13,172 nt of DNA from an uncultured Clostridia bacterium (lineage in GTDB: Bacteria; Bacillota; Clostridia; Peptostreptococcales; Anaerovoracaceae), in NCBI GenBank assembly GCA_937889655.1, contig CALBZG010000151.1, forward strand, positions 1-13,172, in the 5' to 3' direction. A program made the translations under genes and the position numbers. The notes beneath the pieces were generated by a model, which saw nothing but the letters and a program-made list of their open reading frames with translations, searched no databases and was not told where the DNA came from. Shown piece after piece: positions 6,679-13,172 of the stretch (positions are counted from its first letter, which is position 1; the number at the start of each line of letters is the position of its first letter).

Positions 6679-7791
6679 ATGAACAGAAAAAAAATCATTT
6701 CTATCATTATCCTTGCAGTCATGACTTTATCGTTGACCGGCTGTATGGATATCAAAGTTGCTTTGAACATCGAAAGCGACAACACCGGTGGCATGGAAGT
6801 CGTGATGGCATACAATGAAGACTGGCTGGGCACGGAGGGATCCGAATCCATGACCAGCGATTTTTCGGAACTGGAGACCTATGATGGAATGACCGTTAAG
6901 GTCGAACCTCTGACTTATGAAAAAGAAACCGGTACATTCAAAGGTGAGAAGATCCTCGCTACTTTCGATAACGCATACCTGGCTTTGAAACAGATGGATG
7001 AAGATGACGGCTTCAATTTCATCGAAAAGGGTAATGGGGTTTATCGTATTGAAATGGACCTTGAGACCGATTCGGAAGATTCGGAAATGGCAACCACAAC
7101 CCCGGAGGACGCCGCTCAGGCCAAAGCGTTTTTAGAGGCTTCGGGAGCGGAAATGTTCTATTCGATCGCTACGGATTATAACGTGCTTTACAATAACGCT
7201 ACCGATATAGCGGGAAACGTATACACCTGGGATCTGATCGAAGTGATGACCAGCGTCGATCCTTTGACGACAGCCGTATTGGAATATAAAGTTCCCGCAA
7301 GTGTTGAATCAGAGATCGAAGAGACAAGGAAGGCCAATGCCTGGCTGGCACCCGTTGAAACAGCTACCGCTTTACCGACAAGCGCAAAAGTGACAGTAAA
7401 TGGTACCGTCGTGGAATTTGATGCATACAACATCAATGGAAACAATTATTTCAAACTGCGGGATATTGCTTTTGCTTTGAATGATACTGAGAAAAAATTT
7501 GAAGTGACCTGGGATGCTTCAAAGAACGCGATCAATCTTGTCTCCGACACCTTGTACACTCCTATTGGCGGCGAGCTGCTGAAAGGCAGCGGATTAACGA
7601 AAACTTGCATTCTCTCCACCTCTAAAATTTTTAAAGACGATAGCGAAATCCGACTGACTGCCTATAACATCAGTGGCTACAACTATTTTAAACTGAGAGA
7701 CCTGGGCACCGCCTTCAACTTCAACGTCGCTTGGGACAGTACAACTAAAACCGTTGCTATCGACACAAAATCAGCCTATCAGCCTGAATAA
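6679..7791 (+). CDS. Lipoprotein with LppM-like domain and C-terminal stalk repeats
   Basis: Complete 370-residue exported lipoprotein. The ATG at 6679 is chosen over the GTG at 6664 because GTGAGG (6664-6669) is the ribosome binding site. A positively charged N-terminus (NRKK) and hydrophobic stretch lead to lipobox LTGC with Cys22, so the mature protein should be lipid-anchored on the outer face of the membrane. The next part (CMDIKVALNIESDNTGGMEV onward, to about 215) resembles the LppM domain. The C-terminal part has two related segments, AYNINGNNYFKLRDIAFALN (about 249-268) and AYNISGYNYFKLRDLGTAFN, typical of the copper-amine-oxidase-N-like stalk domain frequent in Clostridia and Paenibacillus surface proteins. 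Role unknown; surface attachment or assembly is a guess. Single-gene unit ending at a terminator. Confidence 0.88.
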   Translation: MNRKKIISIIILAVMTLSLTGCMDIKVALNIESDNTGGMEVVMAYNEDWLGTEGSESMTSDFSELETYDGMTVKVEPLTYEKETGTFKGEKILATFDNAYLALKQMDEDDGFNFIEKGNGVYRIEMDLETDSEDSEMATTTPEDAAQAKAFLEASGAEMFYSIATDYNVLYNNATDIAGNVYTWDLIEVMTSVDPLTTAVLEYKVPASVESEIEETRKANAWLAPVETATALPTSAKVTVNGTVVEFDAYNINGNNYFKLRDIAFALNDTEKKFEVTWDASKNAINLVSDTLYTPIGGELLKGSGLTKTCILSTSKIFKDDSEIRLTAYNISGYNYFKLRDLGTAFNFNVAWDSTTKTVAIDTKSAYQPE

Positions 7792-7818
7792 CGAATCCAT
7801 TCCTGGCCTAATGAACAA

Positions 7819-7861
7819 AACCCTCCTGTGGCACTTCTTTCAAAAGTTCCATCGGAGGGTT
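7819..7861. terminator. Bidirectional rho-independent terminator
   Basis: Arms AACCCTCC (7819-7826) and GGAGGGTT (7854-7861) enclose a second short stem (GGcACTT with AAGTtCC). On the plus strand the hairpin is followed by TTCTTTGATTT; on the minus strand the arm is followed by TTTTGTT. It therefore probably ends both the lipoprotein transcript and the convergent metal-transport operon. Confidence 0.7.
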
Positions 7862-7916
7862 CTTTGATTTATCATCAGAGCCCAAAACGTAGGCAATGCA
7901 CCATGTGTATTTTGTA

Positions 7917-8702
7917 TTAATAATTGTGATCGTGAAAATGTTTATGTTCATTCCCCGTATGAACATGATAGTAATCATCCACAAAATTTACTTTCTTAAG
8001 AAGTTCGATGTCTTCCAGCAACCCGGCGATCGGTCTGTCAGCGGCGATCCTATGATCTTCGTCAAATAAAATGCCTCTATTTGAAACTTCGGAAACCAAA
8101 TCGAGATTATGGGTTGATATGATCAATGTCTTCCCTGTTTCGTTCAATTTACATAGAAATTCAGCAAGCCATCTCCTGGTTCTGGGATCAAGTCCTGACA
8201 TGGGTTCGTCCAGAGTCAACACATCCGGATTCATAGAAAGCACGCTGGCTATGGCCACTTTGCGTTTTTCACCGCCGCTTAAATGGTATGGTGTCCGATT
8301 TCTGAAATTCTGAAGATTCAATAAATCCAAGCAGTCCTCCACTCTTGCAGCCACGTCTTCTTCTGACATGCCCATTTGCCTCGGGCCGAAAGCGATCTCA
8401 TCATAGACGTCGCCGCAAAAAAGCTGCGTATCGGAATTCTGAAAAACGAAGCCGACCCTCCGGTGGAAAACTTTTGAAAACTCTAGATTCTGAAGCTTTT
8501 TTGAAGTGATTTCTTCACCATTGAATTTGTATATTCCCCGGTCCGGTGAAATCAAACCATTGATCAACTTCAGCAGTGTTGATTTACCGCTGCCATTCGA
8601 ACCGAGAAGCGAAACCGCTTCTCCCTTATTTATGAACAGACTGATATTATCTAGGGCTTTGATGTCCGAGTACGAATAATGGACTTCTTTGATTTCAATC
8701 AT
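7917..8702 (-). CDS. cbiO: ECF nickel/cobalt transporter ATPase (CbiO/NikO) with His-rich tail
   Basis: Complete 261-residue energy-coupling-factor A component. Motifs: Walker A GSNGSGKST (34-42), Q-loop Gln88 followed by NSDTQLFCGDVYDEIAFGP (typical of ECF A subunits), signature LSGGEKRKVA (141-150), Walker B VLTLDEP (161-167) and switch His198. The last 16 residues contain six histidines (246, 248, 253, 255, 257, 259), a probable metal-binding tail that supports a Ni/Co role rather than vitamin uptake. It starts 10 bases after the T-component gene, behind AAGGA, and is the last gene of the operon. One A subunit gene is present, so it would act as a homodimer. Confidence 0.93.
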   Translation of the reverse strand: MIEIKEVHYSYSDIKALDNISLFINKGEAVSLLGSNGSGKSTLLKLINGLISPDRGIYKFNGEEITSKKLQNLEFSKVFHRRVGFVFQNSDTQLFCGDVYDEIAFGPRQMGMSEEDVAARVEDCLDLLNLQNFRNRTPYHLSGGEKRKVAIASVLSMNPDVLTLDEPMSGLDPRTRRWLAEFLCKLNETGKTLIISTHNLDLVSEVSNRGILFDEDHRIAADRPIAGLLEDIELLKKVNFVDDYYHVHTGNEHKHFHDHNY

Positions 8703-8712
8703 ATGGGTTTCC

Positions 8713-9567
8713 TTACAGCTTTTCGTTAAATGCGGTATAAATAAAAACGGCTATTATTGCACAGTTCATAGCTGCATATAGAATGTCCACGGCAGCCCAT
8801 TTAAATTTTTCAGCAGTGCTATAATCTCCTGTGAAGCCTCTGCATTGCATCGCATCGTACATTTCTTCTGCCATTTCCTTGGATTTCATAAAAACTGTAG
8901 CGCTTATGCCCGCAAGAGAAGTCTGCTTGCTTCTGTTGACGCCCACCGATCGTAGCTTTAAGGCATACAAAAGTTGGAGTGCCAATTCCCCGAGCAAGAG
9001 TATATACTTGATCGTAATATCCAAAACAAGAATGAATAAGTCGGGAACGCACGCTGACTTGAGCGCCTTTGTAATATTGCTCCACTTAGTGGCTTTGGAC
9101 AAAATGTTGACCGCGGTGATCGTCGCAAAGACCTTAGCTGGGATCATGACCAGGCTATAGCTGTTCCCCCAAATAGCTGCAGGCAGAAGTATAATAAAAG
9201 TGAAGCCTGTCATAAGTAGGCTGATTTTCAAAATCTGAATGATTTGCTTCGCTTCCATGAAGCTTAGTTTTATAAGCAAATATACGATGATAGCGGCGAT
9301 AAAAGAGAAGCTTCTGGAAACTGATATCATAACGACCAAAATAAAAGTAAAAAGAACTTTCACTACAATATTAGCTTCATATTTTGATTGTTTCCTTGTA
9401 TCCTGGGCTTTGATCTTCGAAATGACGCTTAACAGGGATAGTATACTCTTGTTTATGAAGGCATCCCTACCCATTTTAGGCACATGATTTTCATTATTTT
9501 TCATCCATTCCGGGATCCCGGAGATTTTTCCCAAACGATTATCCAATGCCGCCCCCCGCCTTATCAT
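8713..9567 (-). CDS. cbiQ: ECF nickel/cobalt transporter T component (CbiQ/NikQ)
   Basis: Complete 284-residue transmembrane coupling subunit of the ECF importer. Several hydrophobic helices (about 68-98, 108-133, 140-160, 174-200, 258-280) flank two coupling-helix motifs, ALKLRSVG (202-209) and AMQCRGFTG (239-247), that bind the ATPases. The ATG at 9567 overlaps the upstream gene by 29 bases and has no clear ribosome binding site. A TTG at 9546, preceded by a G-rich stretch and overlapping the upstream stop by 8 bases, may be the true start; this would remove seven residues. The N-terminus is long and polar (about 65 residues before the first helix). Confidence 0.9.
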   Translation of the reverse strand: MIRRGAALDNRLGKISGIPEWMKNNENHVPKMGRDAFINKSILSLLSVISKIKAQDTRKQSKYEANIVVKVLFTFILVVMISVSRSFSFIAAIIVYLLIKLSFMEAKQIIQILKISLLMTGFTFIILLPAAIWGNSYSLVMIPAKVFATITAVNILSKATKWSNITKALKSACVPDLFILVLDITIKYILLLGELALQLLYALKLRSVGVNRSKQTSLAGISATVFMKSKEMAEEMYDAMQCRGFTGDYSTAEKFKWAAVDILYAAMNCAIIAVFIYTAFNEKL

Positions 9568-10537
9568 GGATAAAGCTTCCGATAATTTTGAATAAAATGA
9601 TCAGAATGGCAACTCCCGCAGCGGCTGATAGGATATAGCCTGCGGTATCAGGCAGCCCGTTGAAAGCATAATCCGGCAAAGGTGCATTAAAATTGAATCC
9701 CGTACTCATTCCTTCCGGTATATAGCCTAATGCTTTTCCTCCTGATATGACGTCCTGTATTTCTTCCAGTCCCCATTCTCCCCACGCAGTGCCCGCAGCC
9801 AGAATCCCCAATGGAGAAAGGCAAACTAGGACCGCCAACAAAGCATAAACAGGCTTTACTTTCTTTTCTCCTTCATGGATCAATCCCGGAGAAACGCGTT
9901 TGATAAAAGTAAATACGGCGACAGTAAAAAACGCTTCTGCAATCCCCGCCACCAGCAGATGTGGTATCATCATAGCCGGTATGGAAACGGACAACGGATA
10001 TGGACAATATAGCGGCAGTCCCGCTTCATTCGTAAAAAGCAATGGCTGCAAACCAAACTGTATCGCTGCAAATAGTGCTGCAAAATTAATACCCACGTAT
10101 GAGCCTATGGCAATTCCGATGATTGCCCCTTTTTCAGTACCAGTTTTTTCTTTAATGAATTTATAAACAAAAAATCCGATGAACGGCATTACGAAGGCCA
10201 TGTTAAAGCAATTTGCAGGGAAAGCCAGTATGCCACCGTCACCGAATAATAATGCTTGTATTAGTAACGCCACGGTCACAGATATGCATGCGGCATAGGG
10301 CCCCATCAGTACTGCCAGCAAGGTTCCTCCGACTGCATGCCCGGTGGTTCCTCCAGGTAAAGGGATATTGAACATCATCACGATAAATGAAAATGCTGCG
10401 CTGATCCCAAGCATGGGTATTTTTTCCTGGCTCAGTTCTTCCTTGACTTTTTTTGATGCAACAGCCAGCACCGGTACCATGGCAGCACCCATGACCAGAC
10501 AGGTCGTCGGGCTTAAGTAATTATCAGGTATATGCAT
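9539..10537 (-). CDS. cbiM: ECF nickel/cobalt substrate-capture protein, CbiM/NikM fused to NikN-like PDGLE domain
   Basis: Complete 332-residue membrane protein. It begins MHIPDNYLSP, and His67 lies in PGGTTGHAVGG. In the structurally studied NikM2, Met1, His2 and His67 ligate Ni(II), and all three are present, which also fixes the start codon. About residues 1-215 form the CbiM core, with GGILAFPANCFNMA (101-114) and a conserved HLLVAGIAE (193-201). The remainder (about 228-323, with WGLEE and APLPDY followed by a final helix) matches the CbiN/PDGLE partner, so M and N are one polypeptide. The start follows a strong AAAGGAG, 25 bases after the preceding gene's stop. Nickel versus cobalt cannot be settled from sequence; no cobalamin riboswitch or biosynthesis gene is present. 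Confidence 0.93.
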   Translation of the reverse strand: MHIPDNYLSPTTCLVMGAAMVPVLAVASKKVKEELSQEKIPMLGISAAFSFIVMMFNIPLPGGTTGHAVGGTLLAVLMGPYAACISVTVALLIQALLFGDGGILAFPANCFNMAFVMPFIGFFVYKFIKEKTGTEKGAIIGIAIGSYVGINFAALFAAIQFGLQPLLFTNEAGLPLYCPYPLSVSIPAMMIPHLLVAGIAEAFFTVAVFTFIKRVSPGLIHEGEKKVKPVYALLAVLVCLSPLGILAAGTAWGEWGLEEIQDVISGGKALGYIPEGMSTGFNFNAPLPDYAFNGLPDTAGYILSAAAGVAILIILFKIIGSFIHDKAGGGIG

Positions 10538-10562
10538 TTACGCTCCTTTCCGATAAATGCTC

Positions 10563-11426
10563 TTAAAAAATCCAGTCAGCAGCCAATCCCGACAAGACAC
10601 CGATGATAAATAGCGTCATCAGGATGTATAAGCTTTCTCTTTTGCTGGAGTTTTCTTTAAATAGAATAATGAGGCCCATGCCGGTTCCCGTAAAAAGTCC
10701 CGCCATTACAGAACCGAAGCTCAAGCCGCCTTTCAGATACAGTTCTGCTAAGATCACCGAGGATGCACAGCTTGGTATAAGGCCGAATAGCCCGGCCAGA
10801 AATGGTTGAAAAATGCTGTTCTGCATCAATATTTCTGATAAGTGTTCCTCTCCGAGGAAGTATAGTCCGCAATTCATTATAAAAGATACAGCCAAGACCA
10901 GCGCAAAGACTTTGATGCTATGCTGAAGGGCTGCCGCTATAATGCTATGCCCATGTCTGCTGCCGCAGCCACATTCAGGAACTTCCGCTCCGACCTCTTC
11001 CATGGACAGATCTGCTTTTTCTATCTCTAATTTTAGATATCTGAGGGCCAAATCAATGATTATGCCTGCGCATATTGCCACAATCAACTTGATGCCCAGA
11101 AGCTTGACGATCAGTCCTCCATTTCCGGGGTTGGCAAGAAATACAGGGATGGCCTCATCTGATGTGGCAATAAAAACCGCTATTAGTGTGCCCGGCGTGA
11201 TCAGATTCTTTCCATAAAAATTGGCGGAGGCCACAGAAAAACCGCACTGAGGTATCAATCCCAGCAAAGCGCCTCCCACAGGGCCCAGGGTTTTCAGGTT
11301 CCCGAGAAAAGCTCTCATCTTTTGGCCGGCTCCTTGTTGCAGATATTCAATCAGCACATAAGCCCCCATTAAAAAAGGAAGCATCTTAATAGAATCTACA
11401 ATGGACTCTTTAATGATTTCCCACAT
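10563..11426 (-). CDS. Putative 10-TM heavy-metal exporter (ArsP_2 / 'putative manganese transporter' type)
   Basis: Complete 287-residue polytopic membrane protein made of two similar halves. GLIPQCGFS (56-64) and GLIPSCASS (215-223) are the repeated Pro-Cys signatures, each followed by LIAVFIATSDEAIPV or VMAGLFTGTGMGLII. The halves are joined by a polar segment with ECGCGSRHGH (151-160; Cys152, Cys154, His158, His160), a plausible cytosolic metal-binding loop. The family is annotated as a putative heavy-metal (arsenic or manganese) exporter, but biochemical support is thin. Here it is the first gene of the operon encoding a Ni/Co importer, so its real substrate may be the same metal. Its start follows GAGGG by about 7 bases. 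Confidence 0.8.
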   Translation of the reverse strand: MWEIIKESIVDSIKMLPFLMGAYVLIEYLQQGAGQKMRAFLGNLKTLGPVGGALLGLIPQCGFSVASANFYGKNLITPGTLIAVFIATSDEAIPVFLANPGNGGLIVKLLGIKLIVAICAGIIIDLALRYLKLEIEKADLSMEEVGAEVPECGCGSRHGHSIIAAALQHSIKVFALVLAVSFIMNCGLYFLGEEHLSEILMQNSIFQPFLAGLFGLIPSCASSVILAELYLKGGLSFGSVMAGLFTGTGMGLIILFKENSSKRESLYILMTLFIIGVLSGLAADWIF

Positions 11427-11455
11427 GTTCCGCCCTCTTCAAATGACATATCCTT

Positions 11456-11484
11456 ATGATAAACCAGATCGCATGCTGAATCAA
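11456..11484 (-). promoter_or_regulatory. Candidate promoter of the metal-transport operon
   Basis: On the minus strand TTGATT (11484-11479, 4/6) and TATCAT (11461-11456, 5/6) are separated by 17 bases, about 30 bases before the start codon. The spacer contains GCATGC, a perfect 6-base palindrome. Confidence 0.55.
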
Positions 11485-11502
11485 GTATCTCAAATCGAAT
11501 TA

Positions 11503-11530
11503 TTGACATATGCCATTAATGTAGTATAAT
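11503..11530 (+). promoter_or_regulatory. Consensus promoter of the NifX-like gene
   Basis: TTGACA (11503-11508) and TATAAT (11525-11530) match both consensus hexamers perfectly with a 16-base spacer. This implies strong expression unless repressed. It is back to back with the operon promoter 19 bases away. Confidence 0.8.
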
Positions 11531-11567
11531 ATGCTTTGTCCAAATTATAATTCAAGGAGGAATAAAG

Positions 11568-11930
11568 ATGAAAATTGCATTGCCATCTCGGCAGAACGAT
11601 ATCGACGACCACTTCGGACATTGCGAATATTTTACAGTTTTTACAGTGGATTTTGAAAGCAAAAAAATCTTATTGCGAGAAACGGTAGAATCACCTGCCG
11701 GATGCGGCTGTAAATCCAACATAGCCCAGACTCTTTCAGAAATGGGCGTTAAGGTTATGATCGCCGGCAACATGGGCCTGGGGGCTGTTAATGTTCTAAA
11801 CAGCTCCGGAATACAGGTCTTAAGAGGCTGTTCCGGTGACGTGGAGATGGTCGTTGAGAAATGGCTGTCAGGTTCTCTGGTGGATTCCGGTGACTTCTGC
11901 CATGCCCATGAACATGGCTGCAGCCATTAA
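11568..11930 (+). CDS. NifX/NifB-family metallocluster-binding protein with His/Cys-rich tail
   Basis: Complete 120-residue protein of the dinitrogenase Fe-Mo cofactor-binding fold (NifX, NafY and NifB C-terminal family). Typical features are MKIALPS at the start, DDHFGHCEYF (13-22), and Cys46/Cys48 and Cys88 in the body. The tail CHAHEHGCSH (111-120) adds two Cys and four His not needed for the fold and is a likely metal site. Strong AAGGAGG (11554-11560) lies 7 bases before the ATG. No nitrogenase gene is nearby, so a role in nitrogen fixation is unsupported; a carrier or sensor for metal or Fe-S clusters is inferred from its divergent position beside the transport operon. It is followed by a terminator. 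Confidence 0.9.
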   Translation: MKIALPSRQNDIDDHFGHCEYFTVFTVDFESKKILLRETVESPAGCGCKSNIAQTLSEMGVKVMIAGNMGLGAVNVLNSSGIQVLRGCSGDVEMVVEKWLSGSLVDSGDFCHAHEHGCSH

Positions 11931-11948
11931 TCTGCTTATCACGGATCT

Positions 11949-11996
11949 TCCCGGGTCTTATAGAAACATTAGTTTCATTAAAATCCGGGATTTTTA
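11949..11996 (+). terminator. Rho-independent terminator after the NifX-like gene
   Basis: TCCCGG (11949-11954) pairs with CCGGGA (11985-11990), enclosing a second hairpin GAAAC-ATTA-GTTTC (11963-11976), and is followed by TTTTTATT. No T-run follows on the opposite strand, so it appears one-directional. Confidence 0.7.
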
Positions 11997-12000
11997 TTGC

Positions 12001-12945
12001 TTATAGCATCTGCAAATAGCCGGTCAGCAGCATCCCCGCAGCGGGGATCGTAATCAAAGAAAAAAGTGTGGTCAGAAACACTCCTTCAGCTGCCAATTTG
12101 GCATTTGCCCCGTGGAGATCAGCCAACATGACAGTTACTGCGGCTGATGGCATGGCCATGGCAAAAACGATGATGCACAAGACCAGCGGGTCTATTGGTG
12201 CTTTTATAAGGATCAGAAAAAAGAGCAGTGGAAGCACTATGAGTCTGAGAAGTATCGTTACGGACATCGTTCGATTCCCCAGCACCTGTCGGGCATTGCT
12301 TTGCGACAGCTGAATGCCGATCACCAGCATCGACAGCGGGATCGTCATGCCCCCGACGGAATCCAGAAAATGCTCCAGCGGAGCCGGAAAAGACACACCA
12401 TAGTAAAAGATGAATAGTCCTGCTATGCTTGCGATCACAGGCGGCGAGATGATGGATCGCAGGATATAGAGAAAGTTCAATTTTTTATGATGGTCATATA
12501 TCAGGATATAAACTCCAGCCGAATACATAAACAAAGTAAATACGGCGTTGGCTATGATCATCAGAAACATGCCTTTTTCTCCGAAAACCGCCAAAGCCAG
12601 AGGGTATCCCATGAAGCCATTGTTCGTTAAAACCAGCAGATTACGGTATACACCCCGATTCAGTTTGGGCACTTTCATCAGCTTGACTATAGGGATCGCC
12701 AGCAATGTGGATATTGTCAGCACAATAAGCATAAGCAGCATGGCCTGTTTGACTATGGATACTGTTGAGGGCGATAATTCCTGCTGACTCATGGCATAAA
12801 CGATCAGGCATGGACTGCATATATCGATCATCAGTTTTGAAAAATATTGACTGGATTCAATAGGAAGCCATTTGAATTTAACAGCTGAAAAGCCCAGTAA
12901 AGTAATGGCGAATACGCTCATGATATTTAAGAACACTGATATCAT
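12001..12945 (-). CDS. AEC (auxin efflux carrier) family transporter
   Basis: Complete 314-residue polytopic membrane protein with about ten hydrophobic helices in two five-helix halves. Family signs are NGFMGYPLALAVFG (109-122) in the first half, IPLSMLVIG (202-210) and AMPSAAVTVMLA (264-275) in the second, and EGVFLTTLFSLITIP near the end. In bacteria these secondary carriers move organic acids such as malate, malonate or related anions; despite the family name, auxin transport is not implied. The start follows GAGG by about 8 bases. It stands alone in the window, transcribed leftward, with no link visible to the metal genes. Confidence 0.9.
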   Translation of the reverse strand: MISVFLNIMSVFAITLLGFSAVKFKWLPIESSQYFSKLMIDICSPCLIVYAMSQQELSPSTVSIVKQAMLLMLIVLTISTLLAIPIVKLMKVPKLNRGVYRNLLVLTNNGFMGYPLALAVFGEKGMFLMIIANAVFTLFMYSAGVYILIYDHHKKLNFLYILRSIISPPVIASIAGLFIFYYGVSFPAPLEHFLDSVGGMTIPLSMLVIGIQLSQSNARQVLGNRTMSVTILLRLIVLPLLFFLILIKAPIDPLVLCIIVFAMAMPSAAVTVMLADLHGANAKLAAEGVFLTTLFSLITIPAAGMLLTGYLQML

Positions 12946-13172
12946 TGAAAAAACCTCATTCTGATTTTTTTACGATGCTAACAGTATAACGGGTGAATTG
13001 ATAAAAAGCCATAGTAACTTTTAATCGGTGCTTTAGTCACTATCCGGCCGGGTATATATTTTTATAAGAATGATCAAGTCGGACCATCAATGGCAACTGT
13101 CGGGTAGTATTACCTTTAATTAGACTAACTATTAAAAGTCAACACCAAATATGCCAAAAGGCAGGAATGCTT
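12946..13172. other. Upstream region of the AEC gene with interrupted inverted repeat
   Basis: These 227 bases contain no convincing gene. ACTTTTAAT (13017-13025) and ATTAAAAGT (13131-13139) are perfect 9-base inverted arms. Just inside, TTAGTC (13033-13038) and GACTAA (13123-13128) are also complementary, though with unequal internal spacing (7 versus 4-2 bases). CCGGCCGG near 13044 is a short GC-rich palindrome. On the minus strand, TATACT near 12985 is a possible -10 for the AEC gene, but without a good -35. Confidence 0.4.

Noticed and set aside
8831..9160. 109-codon plus-strand frame and other long frames opposite the CbiQ, permease and adaptor genes
   Set aside because: Shadows of well-supported genes; no ribosome binding site and no recognisable domain.
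11427..11567. Riboswitch (cobalamin, NiCo or Mn type) before the metal operon
   Set aside because: The predicted promoter leaves a leader of only about 25 nt, and no B12-box-like or repeated GC-rich junction pattern is visible.
11568..11930. Nitrogen-fixation role for the NifX-like gene
   Set aside because: No nif structural or assembly gene is in the window, and small NifX-fold proteins are common in non-fixing Clostridia.
1..13172. CRISPR array, transposon, prophage or tRNA
   Set aside because: No regularly spaced direct repeats, no transposase or phage product, and no cloverleaf with a TTCGA-type arm was found by eye on either strand.

Overview
The window looks like a chromosomal stretch from a Gram-positive, low-to-moderate GC bacterium of the Clostridia type (Bacillota). 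The evidence is the strong AGGAGG-type ribosome binding sites, the CBS/DRTGG-containing family II pyrophosphatase, a LppM/stalk-domain lipoprotein, the fused CbiM/N-type ECF metal transporter and the YknXYZ-like efflux set. This assignment is inferred from gene content only. I see no rRNA, tRNA, CRISPR array, insertion sequence or phage gene.

Left part (1-3176): the 3' portion of a regulated manganese-dependent pyrophosphatase overlaps convergently with a GNAT acetyltransferase. A 163-base divergent promoter region follows. It leads rightward into two unrecognised genes: a small soluble protein with a GWYKDATVFR segment, then a four-helix membrane protein with a soluble N-terminal domain. A 20-base inverted repeat sits on the -10 element of this pair's promoter.

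Middle part (3183-7861): a leftward three-gene operon (adaptor, permease, ATPase) encodes a MacAB/YknXYZ-like ABC efflux system. A 362-base divergent region containing a long palindrome separates it from a rightward lipoprotein gene, which ends at a terminator hairpin that also serves the next operon from the other side.

Right part (7917-11930): a leftward four-gene operon encodes a putative 10-TM heavy-metal exporter (ArsP_2/'putative manganese transporter' type) followed by an ECF nickel/cobalt importer: fused substrate-binding membrane subunit MN, T component Q and ATPase O. Facing away from it, behind a consensus promoter, is a NifX/NifB-like small metallocluster-binding protein. Three of these products carry His/Cys-rich segments, so the locus reads as a transition-metal handling module combining uptake, possible efflux and a cytosolic metal or cluster carrier. 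The metal is probably Ni or Co, but this is not proven.

The end (12001-13172) holds an AEC-family carrier gene, leftward, with a 227-base upstream region containing an interrupted inverted repeat. The strongest candidates for something new are the metal module that combines import and export, and the two-gene unknown unit at 1885-3176.
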